Shown: positions 1 to 5,420 of the stretch, piece after piece | Position numbering within the stretch: position 1 is the first letter of the stretch | Layout: each line of letters opens with the position of its first letter | Assembly: GCA_002497765.1 (NCBI GenBank) | Contig: DAET01000004.1 | Coordinates: forward strand, 1 to 11,950 | Source: Euryarchaeota archaeon UBA486 | GTDB taxonomy: Archaea; Thermoplasmatota; Poseidoniia; Poseidoniales; Poseidoniaceae | Direction: 5' to 3' | DNA length: 11,950 bases | Notes under the pieces: generated by a model | Seen by the model: the letters and a program-made list of their open reading frames with translations, nothing else | What the model was told of the DNA's origin: nothing | Databases searched by the model: none | Position numbers and translations under genes: made by a program

Positions 1-567
1 GCGTGGATCGATGTCATGACCGGGATGAACGCTGTGTCCTCCATTCTCGCTGCCCTCTACCATCGTGAGAAGACCGGCAAGGGGGCTCGCATCGACATCT
101 CGCTGTGGGACACAGCGCTGGCCTCGCTCGTGAACCAGGGGCATAACGCGCTGGCCGGTATCACGCCGGGCCGCATGGGCAGCGCGCATCCTAATCTCGT
201 GCCCTACAAGGCGTTTGAAGCGAGCGATGGATGGTTCGCCATCGGTGTGGGCACCGAGAACCAGTGGCACAAGTTGGTGGCGGCGTTGACGTTGGACGTG
301 CCCGAGCATTGGAAGGACAACAGCGCCCGAATTGAAGAGCGAACGGCGGTTGAAGCGACCGTACAAACGGCCGTTTCATCGTTGGACCGAGCCACCCTCG
401 AGGGGTTGCTGAAGGGCATTCCGTGCGCGCCGGTCAACACGGTGAACGAAGCGTTGGCCGACGTGCAGACCGAGGCTCGAGGAGGACTCGTGGAGCATGA
501 AGGCGTGATGACGCTGGCGAGTCCGCTGCGTTTCATTCAGCCGTCGAACGAAAACAGCGAGGTTTGA
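1..567 (+). CDS. CaiB/BaiF family CoA-transferase, C-terminal part (5' end outside window)
   Basis: The reading frame is open from base 1 and ends at TGA 565-567, giving 188 visible residues of a family that is usually about 380-410 aa. Class III CoA-transferases move CoA between acyl donors and carboxylic acid acceptors in the cytosol through an aspartyl-CoA thioester. The first visible residues, AWIDVMTGMN, align with the family motif holding the catalytic Asp (GDSNTGMH in formyl-CoA transferase). This makes the Asp encoded at 10-12 the likely nucleophile. The following stretch (ILAALYHREKTGKGARIDIS) is the classic family signature, and PCAPVNTVNEAL is the typical C-terminal segment. The protein stops soon after SPLRFIQP, without the usual final PP-LGEHT-like motif, so its C-terminus is short. 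It converges on fen with a 31-bp overlap. The substrate cannot be told. An ATG at 16 is internal, not the real start. Confidence 0.92.
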   Translation, partial: AWIDVMTGMNAVSSILAALYHREKTGKGARIDISLWDTALASLVNQGHNALAGITPGRMGSAHPNLVPYKAFEASDGWFAIGVGTENQWHKLVAALTLDVPEHWKDNSARIEERTAVEATVQTAVSSLDRATLEGLLKGIPCAPVNTVNEALADVQTEARGGLVEHEGVMTLASPLRFIQPSNENSEV

Positions 568-1571
568 CCGCCTTCCCGAAGGTAGCCGCCTTCCTTGAGC
601 TTCTCGAACGCCTGGTCCATGCGACGCTGACTGAACTGGCGTTCTTCCTGAAGAAATTGAACGAGCCCCGCACGGTCGACTTGACCTTGCTTGAGGTCAG
701 CTTCCTCCACGTCCACCGCAGGGTGATTGAGGAAAATTTCACGGATTTCAGCCAGCCGTTCTGGCACCTCCTTTTCTTTGGCCTCGCAAACCGCTTCGAG
801 CGTGCCGTGTTTCTTGATGAGTTTCAAGCCGGTCTTGGGTCCGATGCCCTTGATGCCCGGGTGGTAGTCGGTGCCGATCATGATGGCGAGGTCCACCAGT
901 TGCTCTCGACTGAGTTCGTTGCTCGCAAGCATCTCGCCCAAATTGATGGATTGGGCGTGGACCACGCGCCCGTAGCGCTTGGTGCCATCGTCCATGAGGT
1001 TGCGAACGAGGACGGGTGAACCGTAGAGCAGGGCGTCCCAGTCTTGGGTGGCGACCACGTCAAGTTGGCCTTTGGCGGCCATCACGGCGGCTTGGGCTTC
1101 TCCTTCGGCGGCGGCGGTGACCCACGGGACACCCAGTAGGTCGAGGAGGCGTTGCGTCTCTTCCACCATTTGCGGAGAATAGTGCATGATGCGGGCGGCC
1201 ATCTTCTGCGCCAGGGCAAAATCACCGGCGGCCAAGGCCTCCTTGTGAACGGCTTCGGCTTCCAAGCGGCGAGCTCGACGGGCGGCCATTTCGTCGGCTT
1301 TCAGTTCGGGCGAGGTCCCATCAAAGATGTAGACGGGTTTGATGCCCATCGCCAACAGCGTGGCCGTTCGGTGAAGGAAGCCCATCAGGTGCGACACCGG
1401 GTTACCGTTGGCATCCCGAAGCGGCATACCGTCGCCCTGAGGTGAGCGGTCGCGCATCGTGGTGAGAAATTGAAAGGCGGTCAAGAAGGCGTCAATGCCG
1501 ACCCGCTTGCCGGCCAACGCCTTGAGGCTGGTCTGCTCCGCTGGAGCGATGTCCTTGAGGTTGCAGCCCAT
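537..1571 (-). CDS. fen: Flap endonuclease 1 (FEN-1)
   Basis: This structure-specific 5' nuclease removes 5' flaps during Okazaki-fragment maturation and long-patch base excision repair, working with PCNA. The 344-aa length is normal for archaeal FEN-1. It begins MGCNL, keeping the conserved Gly2. Metal-binding acidic residues are visible at D27 (GIDAF), D84 (YIFDG), E156 and E158 (AEGEAQA), D177 and D179 (TQDWDALLYG) and D235 (IGTDY). The helix-two-turn-helix DNA-binding segment follows as GIKGIGPKTGLKLIKKH. The C-terminus QTSLFSFDG (336-344) is a PIP-like box for PCNA binding, although its last aromatic position is Asp. Those nine codons (540-566) lie entirely inside the overlap with the convergent CoA-transferase gene. 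It is divergent from trmG10 across 75 bp. ATG 1571 is supported by the canonical MG start. Confidence 0.97.
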   Translation of the reverse strand: MGCNLKDIAPAEQTSLKALAGKRVGIDAFLTAFQFLTTMRDRSPQGDGMPLRDANGNPVSHLMGFLHRTATLLAMGIKPVYIFDGTSPELKADEMAARRARRLEAEAVHKEALAAGDFALAQKMAARIMHYSPQMVEETQRLLDLLGVPWVTAAAEGEAQAAVMAAKGQLDVVATQDWDALLYGSPVLVRNLMDDGTKRYGRVVHAQSINLGEMLASNELSREQLVDLAIMIGTDYHPGIKGIGPKTGLKLIKKHGTLEAVCEAKEKEVPERLAEIREIFLNHPAVDVEEADLKQGQVDRAGLVQFLQEERQFSQRRMDQAFEKLKEGGYLREGGQTSLFSFDG

Positions 1572-1592
1572 GATTCAAACAACAGGTCACCG

Positions 1593-1598
1593 TATGTA
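1593..1598 (-). promoter_or_regulatory. Possible TATA-like box for fen
   Basis: On the minus strand this reads TACATA, centred about 25 nt before the fen ATG. That spacing fits archaeal leaderless transcription. The match to a TATA consensus is modest and no BRE is clear. It sits in the 75-bp fen/trmG10 divergent intergenic region and touches the small palindrome AGGCG-TT-CGCCT at 1598-1609. Confidence 0.3.
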
Positions 1599-1609
1599 GG
1601 CGTTCGCCT
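1598..1609. repeat. Short palindrome in the fen/trmG10 divergent promoter region
   Basis: AGGCGTTCGCCT has 5-bp complementary arms around TT. Its position between two divergent genes, next to the possible fen TATA-like box, would suit an operator. A 5-bp-arm palindrome in GC-rich DNA can easily be chance, so this is only a candidate. Confidence 0.25.
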
Positions 1610-1646
1610 GCGATTCCATCAAGAAGGCTGAGCCACAGGACGGTTC

Positions 1647-2795
1647 ATGGGCGACATGTTGGCGTGCTTGCGCGGTTGGCATCCCGGCTTGGCCAAAGCC
1701 GAGCTCGCCGCGCTCATGCCCGATGCTCGGCTGGAAATGGAGCGTTCAGCGCGCTGGGTGCGAGTTCACGGCGGGAGCGACGTCCGACGAAGCGAAGCCC
1801 TTCGCATCGCCAGCGGCCTGCAGTGCTTTCTGCTTGACGCCGTGGTCTCGACCACGGATGACGGCTCACCTGAGGCTTGGTTGGAGAGCATGGCCGCTTA
1901 CGTTGACGCTTACCCCGTGGAAGGCACAGTGGCCGTGCGTGCTTGGAAGCAGGGCTCGAAGATTCCAGGATGGAGCACATCCGAACTTTCTCGGCAGCTC
2001 GGTGGGGTGCTGTTTGAGCGAGGTTACAGCGTTGATCTCGAAGCCCCCGATCATGTGCTGGCGCTGGTGGCCGATGGGCCGACCGCTTCGCTGGCTTGTG
2101 GCTGGATGGAAGGGGACGGGCAAGCCGCCTTTTCCAACGGTGAGCGGAAAGCTGGAGAACGTCCGTTCTTCAAACCGGTCAGCCTTGACCCCATGCTGGC
2201 TCGTTTGGCCGTCAACATGGCAGCAGGGCCGCTTGAACGTGGACCGGTGGTGGACCCGATGACGGGCACCGGCGGCTTTCTCATCGAGGCCTCGCTGAGC
2301 GGACGGAACGCCATCGGCATCGACATTCACTCCGAAATGGTGCAGGGTGCCAACGCCAACCTGCTTTGGGCACACGGTGGTAATGACCCCGAACATGCCG
2401 CCGTCAAACGCGGCGACGCCACCAGGCTCCCGGATGTTCTCCCCGGCGAGTGGAGTGGGAAGGTCGCAGGCTTTGTCCTCGACCCACCCTACGGTCGGAA
2501 CTCCCACGGCAGCATGGCCAACGACCCGCTGCTGGAAGCCTCCCTTCGCAGTGCTCGCGCAGTGGCCCATCCCGAGGCAGGTTTTGTCCTCATTCTCCCC
2601 CTTCATCCGCTGGCCGAGCACACGACAGACGGTCTGCCTCTTGACCACCCCTTTGCGTTGCTCAACGGTGAATGGCCGGACGTGCAACGGTTGGTGACAT
2701 CGTGTGGTTGGGCCCCGCAATCGGTGCACGTGGAACGGGTCCACCGGAGCCTCAGTCGGCTGATCCTTCACGCACGATGCGCTCCTCAAGATTGA
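1647..2795 (+). CDS. trmG10: tRNA (guanine(10)-N2)-methyltransferase, TrmG10 type
   Basis: This SAM-dependent enzyme of 382 aa is likely to mono- or dimethylate N2 of G10 in tRNA. The N-terminal 160 residues are poorly conserved to the eye but match the position of the THUMP-type RNA-binding region of this family. The segment RPFFKPVSLDPMLARLAVNM (172-191) is characteristic of THUMP methyltransferases. The Rossmann SAM motif follows as VVDPMTGTGGFLIEA (201-215), an acidic ribose-binding strand as AIGIDIHSEM (222-231), and the catalytic N2-G motif as DPPYGR (279-284). Its length and motif order fit the archaeal TrmG10 family rather than bacterial RlmL/TrmN. A weak purine stretch (agga) precedes ATG 1647; ATG 1656 is an alternative that would remove three residues. 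The last 14 codons overlap the convergent cysteine-cluster gene. Confidence 0.88.
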   Translation: MGDMLACLRGWHPGLAKAELAALMPDARLEMERSARWVRVHGGSDVRRSEALRIASGLQCFLLDAVVSTTDDGSPEAWLESMAAYVDAYPVEGTVAVRAWKQGSKIPGWSTSELSRQLGGVLFERGYSVDLEAPDHVLALVADGPTASLACGWMEGDGQAAFSNGERKAGERPFFKPVSLDPMLARLAVNMAAGPLERGPVVDPMTGTGGFLIEASLSGRNAIGIDIHSEMVQGANANLLWAHGGNDPEHAAVKRGDATRLPDVLPGEWSGKVAGFVLDPPYGRNSHGSMANDPLLEASLRSARAVAHPEAGFVLILPLHPLAEHTTDGLPLDHPFALLNGEWPDVQRLVTSCGWAPQSVHVERVHRSLSRLILHARCAPQD

Positions 2796-3165
2796 GCAAG
2801 ACCATGTCCATTCCTTCGGGTGGCGTAGGGAACTGGGAACGGTGCGGACAACCTTCGTCCAAAACGGCACGGTCCTCATGATTGAGCACGTATGGGTACG
2901 TCCGGCAGCCCTTGGGGCGAATTTCGTACACCGAGCACATCCCCTCAGCGTTGAGGTCAGCAGAGTCGGTCAGCAGAAAGACGCAGGCACGGGTTTGCGC
3001 GTTGTTGAGCAGCGTCAATGCGCCGTCATTCATCACGGCGAATTCCTCCTGCTTCATGCCCGTTCGGCGAGCCAGGCGCGAAGCCTCAGCCTGCGTGATG
3101 GGCATCGTGGTCTCCCTGCAACAAGCCGAACATCCGCTGGGAATGCACGGGAGGGAGCGCGCCAT
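2752..3165 (-). CDS. YkgJ-type cysteine-cluster (putative Zn/Fe-binding) protein
   Basis: A 137-aa soluble protein with eight cysteines at residues 7, 12, 15, 16, 61, 77, 87 and 106. The spacing matches the YkgJ/UPF0153 family: an N-terminal C-x4-C-x2-CC cluster (CIPSGCSACC), then CSVYEIRPKGCRTYPY, which contains the family's C-x3-Y-x2-RP-x2-CR-x-(F/Y)-P signature. Members are thought to chelate zinc or an iron-sulfur cluster, but no reaction is established for most of them. ATG 3165 gives the complete cysteine cluster; an upstream ATG at 3176 is out of frame. The 3' end overlaps trmG10 by 44 bp tail to tail. Upstream lie a 15-bp palindrome and the tRNA-Arg gene on the other strand. Family assignment is good; function is unknown. 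Confidence 0.85.
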   Translation of the reverse strand: MARSLPCIPSGCSACCRETTMPITQAEASRLARRTGMKQEEFAVMNDGALTLLNNAQTRACVFLLTDSADLNAEGMCSVYEIRPKGCRTYPYVLNHEDRAVLDEGCPHRSQFPTPPEGMDMVLLNLEERIVREGSAD

Positions 3166-3184
3166 GGACGAGCCATGCCACCCG

Positions 3185-3199
3185 CCTTCTTCAAGAAGG
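3185..3199. repeat. 15-bp palindrome between the ykgJ-like gene and tRNA-Arg
   Basis: CCTTCTT-C-AAGAAGG has perfect 7-bp arms around one base, so as DNA it resembles a dimer-binding operator rather than an RNA hairpin. It lies in the 56-bp gap between the divergent cysteine-cluster gene and the tRNA, 20 bp 5' of that protein's ATG and 23 bp 5' of the mature tRNA. A run of seven G (3198-3204) follows. No TATA box is evident for the tRNA in this gap. Confidence 0.4.
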
Positions 3200-3221
3200 G
3201 GGGGCCTCTCGCAAGGTCAAC

Positions 3222-3298
3222 GGGCGATTAGGGTAGTCTGGATATCCTTCCGGCCTTCGGAGCCGGAGACGGGGGTTCGAATCCTCCATCGCCCGCCA
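3222..3298 (+). tRNA. tRNA-Arg (anticodon UCG), CCA encoded
   Basis: The full cloverleaf can be folded by hand. The acceptor stem is GGGCGAT (3222-3228) with ATCGCCC (3288-3294), discriminator G 3295 and encoded CCA 3296-3298. The D arm is 3231-3248 with the conserved AG..GGA..A pattern and a T-T mismatch at 13-22. The anticodon stem is CCGGC (3250-3254) with GCCGG (3262-3266) around loop CTTCGGA. The T arm is GGGGG-TTCGAAT-CCTCC (3271-3287), with one G-T wobble. Loop position 33 is U and positions 34-36 read UCG, so it decodes the arginine codon CGA. The variable loop is short (4 nt). There is no intron. Confidence 0.96.
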
Positions 3299-3341
3299 TT
3301 CAACCCAACGAGCGCAGCCTTCGCAGGGGTCAAGCGAAGCG

Positions 3342-3350
3342 TTAGAAAAA
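3342..3350 (+). promoter_or_regulatory. Possible AT-rich promoter element for the 335-aa gene
   Basis: TTAGAAAAA is a rare AT-rich patch in this GC-rich region. It is centred about 23 nt before ATG 3369, the spacing expected for a TATA-type box driving a leaderless mRNA. No Shine-Dalgarno sequence precedes the ATG, which agrees with leaderless translation. A loose inverted repeat CTTCGC-N9-GCGAAG (3319-3339) lies just upstream. Confidence 0.35.
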
Positions 3351-3368
3351 ACGAACACTTATTTCCGG

Positions 3369-4376
3369 ATGGACGACCTTGAGGCCATGGTCATTGCCAA
3401 CAACGCGCCGCTTGCGACGTTGAGTCGGGCAAAGGCCAACCTTCGCTCCTTGCCCCTCGGTGATGCGCAACTCCCTCAGGCCCCCGTGGTGAGCATCCGG
3501 GGAGCAGGAACACGAGCCCCTGCACAATTCCGCTCGTTCAACCTGACAGGAGCTGACGTCCAAGCGTTCTGTGCCCGCGTTGATGTACCGGACCCGCTGC
3601 TGCTTTTCGTTGAGGAAGACGACGGTGTGCCTCACATCGTCATCGGCGTGGTGGGGCCAGACAACTACTGTTCCGAGCGGGATTGCGAGATCGTCTACGG
3701 CCGCCGATGGCGGGTTGAAGCATATCTCTCGTACTCAGAACTCTTGCAGACGGTTCTCTTGGCGTGCAAAACCGCGCTGGAGCATGAACTTCGTGAACGG
3801 TTGTCGGTGGGTGGAACCACACCGCTCAACGCCCATCAGGACCACGAACTGATGGCAGACTTCCTCAATGCCGGCGTTGAACTGCCTGGCCACGACGTGA
3901 TGTTGAGTGCGATTTCCATCAATGGCAACGCCATCGAGGTGAGCGCTTGCCATACCGTTGAGGGCGTGGGCCAAATCCTCTGCATGGACTTGGGCGAGGC
4001 CGACCCCAGCCTTCCGTTCATCAGCGGGTCGCTCAAGGCCGTGATGCTCGAAGATGACCAGCCGCTTGAGGCCGTGTGGGAAGCGCTCCTGCGCCGTTCG
4101 CATCGCTGGTTGCACGAGCGATTGCTGCTCGACGGCCAGCCCGTGTTCAGCCCAGACTTGACCGTTGGTCAACGAATGGCCTTCTCGAGGCTTCACCGCA
4201 ACGACGGTCGCCTTGGCTCCCACACAACGGCCATCGAAGGGCGCAACAGCATGAACCACGACATCGACACCGTTCGAGCCCCGGTCCTCCGTCGGGGTCC
4301 GTGCAACACACCCTCGCTGGGACGACTCAGTGCGATGAACCCCGAGCACGGCGTATGGCCTCACGTCATCCGCTAA
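3369..4376 (+). CDS. Hypothetical protein, 335 aa, no recognised family
   Basis: I do not recognise this protein. Codon third positions are strongly G/C throughout, including the last 60 codons, so the frame is very likely coding over its whole length. There is no signal peptide or membrane segment, so it should be cytosolic. Residues 1-55 look low in structure (Ala/Pro rich). The most structured-looking block is 76-145: a hydrophobic strand PLLLFVEED, then IVIGVVGPDNY, a cysteine pair (CSERDC), YGRRWRVEAYL, and a long amphipathic helix ELLQTVLLACKTALEHELRERL. Residues 160-255 alternate predicted strands and helices, ending WEALLRRSHRWLHERLL. The tail 256-335 is Arg/Asn/Pro-rich and poorly structured. 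It stands between the tRNA and the small winged-helix gene, with its own likely promoter. Start ATG 3369 is chosen from the spacing of the upstream AT-rich element. Confidence 0.8.
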   Translation: MDDLEAMVIANNAPLATLSRAKANLRSLPLGDAQLPQAPVVSIRGAGTRAPAQFRSFNLTGADVQAFCARVDVPDPLLLFVEEDDGVPHIVIGVVGPDNYCSERDCEIVYGRRWRVEAYLSYSELLQTVLLACKTALEHELRERLSVGGTTPLNAHQDHELMADFLNAGVELPGHDVMLSAISINGNAIEVSACHTVEGVGQILCMDLGEADPSLPFISGSLKAVMLEDDQPLEAVWEALLRRSHRWLHERLLLDGQPVFSPDLTVGQRMAFSRLHRNDGRLGSHTTAIEGRNSMNHDIDTVRAPVLRRGPCNTPSLGRLSAMNPEHGVWPHVIR

Positions 4377-4407
4377 CCATGGGGTCCCACGGACATCCCA
4401 ACCGGCG

Positions 4408-4415
4408 TTTATTAT
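4408..4415 (+). promoter_or_regulatory. Likely TATA box for the winged-helix / sugar operon
   Basis: TTTATTAT in otherwise GC-rich intergenic DNA (4377-4446) is a good archaeal TATA box. Transcription would start about 25 bp downstream, near 4436-4438, leaving a leader of roughly 10 nt before ATG 4447. The ATG at 4436 is out of frame with the gene. No other gene is seen in this 70-bp gap. Confidence 0.55.
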
Positions 4416-4446
4416 CCACCGAAGCCTACTCTATCATGAGAACACC

Positions 4447-4698
4447 ATGAGAGGAAAAGGTTCCCAGAAAAAAGCCCGCTTGGAGCGGTTAAAGAACGAA
4501 ATTGTCGACTACGTCGCCACAGCTCCCGGAGCATCAGCGGCTGACATCGTTGCCTTCTTGTCGAACGAGCGCAAGATGCGCAACCACGGTTTGACCACCC
4601 GAAAGGTCGGCTTGTTCATCCCACGCTACCTTTCCGAGATGATCAACTTCCGACTTGACGCTTCAACGGGCAAGCGAATCTACCACCTGGCGTCCTGA
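4447..4698 (+). CDS. Small winged-helix-like DNA-binding protein, 83 aa (putative)
   Basis: A small basic protein beginning MRGKGSQKKARLERLKNE. Residues 15-80 read like a single winged helix: helix 1 EIVDYVATAPG, helix 2 SAADIVAFLSNE, a candidate recognition helix in GLTTRKVGLFIPRYLSEM, and a terminal beta hairpin (FRLDASTGKRIYHLA) as the wing. I cannot name a family; the fold is an inference from the pattern. It has a clear upstream TATA box and no Shine-Dalgarno, so it is likely read from a near-leaderless mRNA. It is followed after 41 bp by the acyltransferase and mutase genes on the same strand. It may therefore be the first gene of that operon, possibly an autoregulator or a general chromatin or transcription factor. 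Confidence 0.78.
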   Translation: MRGKGSQKKARLERLKNEIVDYVATAPGASAADIVAFLSNERKMRNHGLTTRKVGLFIPRYLSEMINFRLDASTGKRIYHLAS

Positions 4699-4739
4699 GC
4701 CATCACCACATTGATGCCCAAGCACCGTTTCGACGGGGC

Positions 4740-5417
4740 ATGGACTGGGGCGGTTTGGCTGACGCTGCAACCCTCTTCCCCTCCTTTTCCGGGGCGGAAG
4801 ACGGGCACCTCCCTGCTCTCCCCGTTGACGGGCCTGTGTGGCAGCTGCTCAACCCGAAGCATTCCAGTGGCTTGAAAGCCCAAATGGGCGGCATCACCGG
4901 TGAGATTGCTTGTGACGATGCGGACTTCTTCACCCGTGGCGAAGGCATCGTCGTTGACGCCACGGCCACCGTTGAAGCAGGAGCCTACCTCATCGGTCCG
5001 TGCTACATTGGACCCCGAGCCGTCGTTCGGAGCGGCGCTTATGTTCGAGAATATTCGTGGATCTGCGCCGATGCTGTGGTCGGTCACGCAACAGAAGTCA
5101 AGCATTCCATCCTCTTGCCCGGTGCCAAAGCACCGCACTTCAACTACGTAGGCGATTCCATTCTCGGGAAGGATGTCAACTTAGGAGCGGGGACCAAACT
5201 CAGCAACCTTCGCAACGACGGAGGTGAAGTTCACGTGCGCCTGAACGGCGAACGCCTTCCAAGCGGCTTGCGAAAGTTCGGTGCGGTGCTGGGCGAAGGT
5301 GTGGCGACAGGATGTAACAGCGTCACCAACCCCGGCGTGGTGCTGGGGTGCAACAGCACGGTGTGGCCCAACGCGACCGTTACCGGTATCCACGGACCCG
5401 ACAGTCAACACCGGTGA
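4740..5417 (+). CDS. Left-handed beta-helix sugar acyltransferase (GlmU C-terminal-like), stand-alone
   Basis: A 225-aa protein made largely of hexapeptide repeats: from about residue 70 onward, isoleucine/valine-led repeats such as AYLIGPCYIGPRAVVRSGAYV build a left-handed beta helix. The segment APHFNYVGDSILGKDVNLGAGTKLSNL (131-157) matches the acetyltransferase active site of GlmU and of archaeal sugar-1-phosphate nucleotidyltransferase C-terminal domains; H133 is the likely catalytic base. Such domains acetylate glucosamine-1-phosphate with acetyl-CoA. The nucleotidyltransferase half is absent: residues 1-69 are too short and lack a G-x-G-T-R-hexose motif. The next gene, a GlmM-like mutase, starts 3 bp after the stop, which supports a GlcNAc-1-phosphate role. 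ATG 4740 is the first in-frame ATG after the preceding stop; the frame is open upstream without another standard start. Substrate is inferred. Confidence 0.85.
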   Translation: MDWGGLADAATLFPSFSGAEDGHLPALPVDGPVWQLLNPKHSSGLKAQMGGITGEIACDDADFFTRGEGIVVDATATVEAGAYLIGPCYIGPRAVVRSGAYVREYSWICADAVVGHATEVKHSILLPGAKAPHFNYVGDSILGKDVNLGAGTKLSNLRNDGGEVHVRLNGERLPSGLRKFGAVLGEGVATGCNSVTNPGVVLGCNSTVWPNATVTGIHGPDSQHR

Positions 5418-5419
5418 GG
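5413..5419 (+). promoter_or_regulatory. Ribosome-binding site overlapping the acyltransferase stop
   Basis: GGTGAGG lies immediately before ATG 5421 and contains the TGA stop of the upstream gene. It matches the archaeal anti-Shine-Dalgarno tail well. The position implies translational coupling of acyltransferase and mutase. The spacing to the ATG is short, which is slightly unusual. Confidence 0.55.
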
Positions 5420-5420
5420 G

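Noticed and set aside
571..582. CCTTC-CC-GAAGG just after the CoA-transferase stop, considered as a hairpin terminator
   Set aside because: Arms of 5 bp with a 2-base centre, no T-run, and it lies within the FEN-1 coding sequence, where it encodes ordinary residues.
1866..2879. Minus-strand frame of 337 codons opposite trmG10
   Set aside because: TrmG10 motifs (DPMTGTGG, DPPYGR) on the plus strand are unambiguous; the antisense translation shows no motif and an unnatural Val/His/Gly-rich composition.
3319..3339. Inverted repeat CTTCGC-N9-GCGAAG after the tRNA, considered as a terminator
   Set aside because: Only a 6-bp stem, and it is followed by A-rich rather than T-rich sequence on the transcribed strand, so it does not look like a terminator. 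Kept only as a note near the next promoter.
3735..4364. Minus-strand frame of 209 codons opposite the 335-aa orphan, which raised doubt about the true coding strand
   Set aside because: The plus-strand frame has consistent G/C third positions and balanced amino acid use along its whole length; the antisense translation does not.
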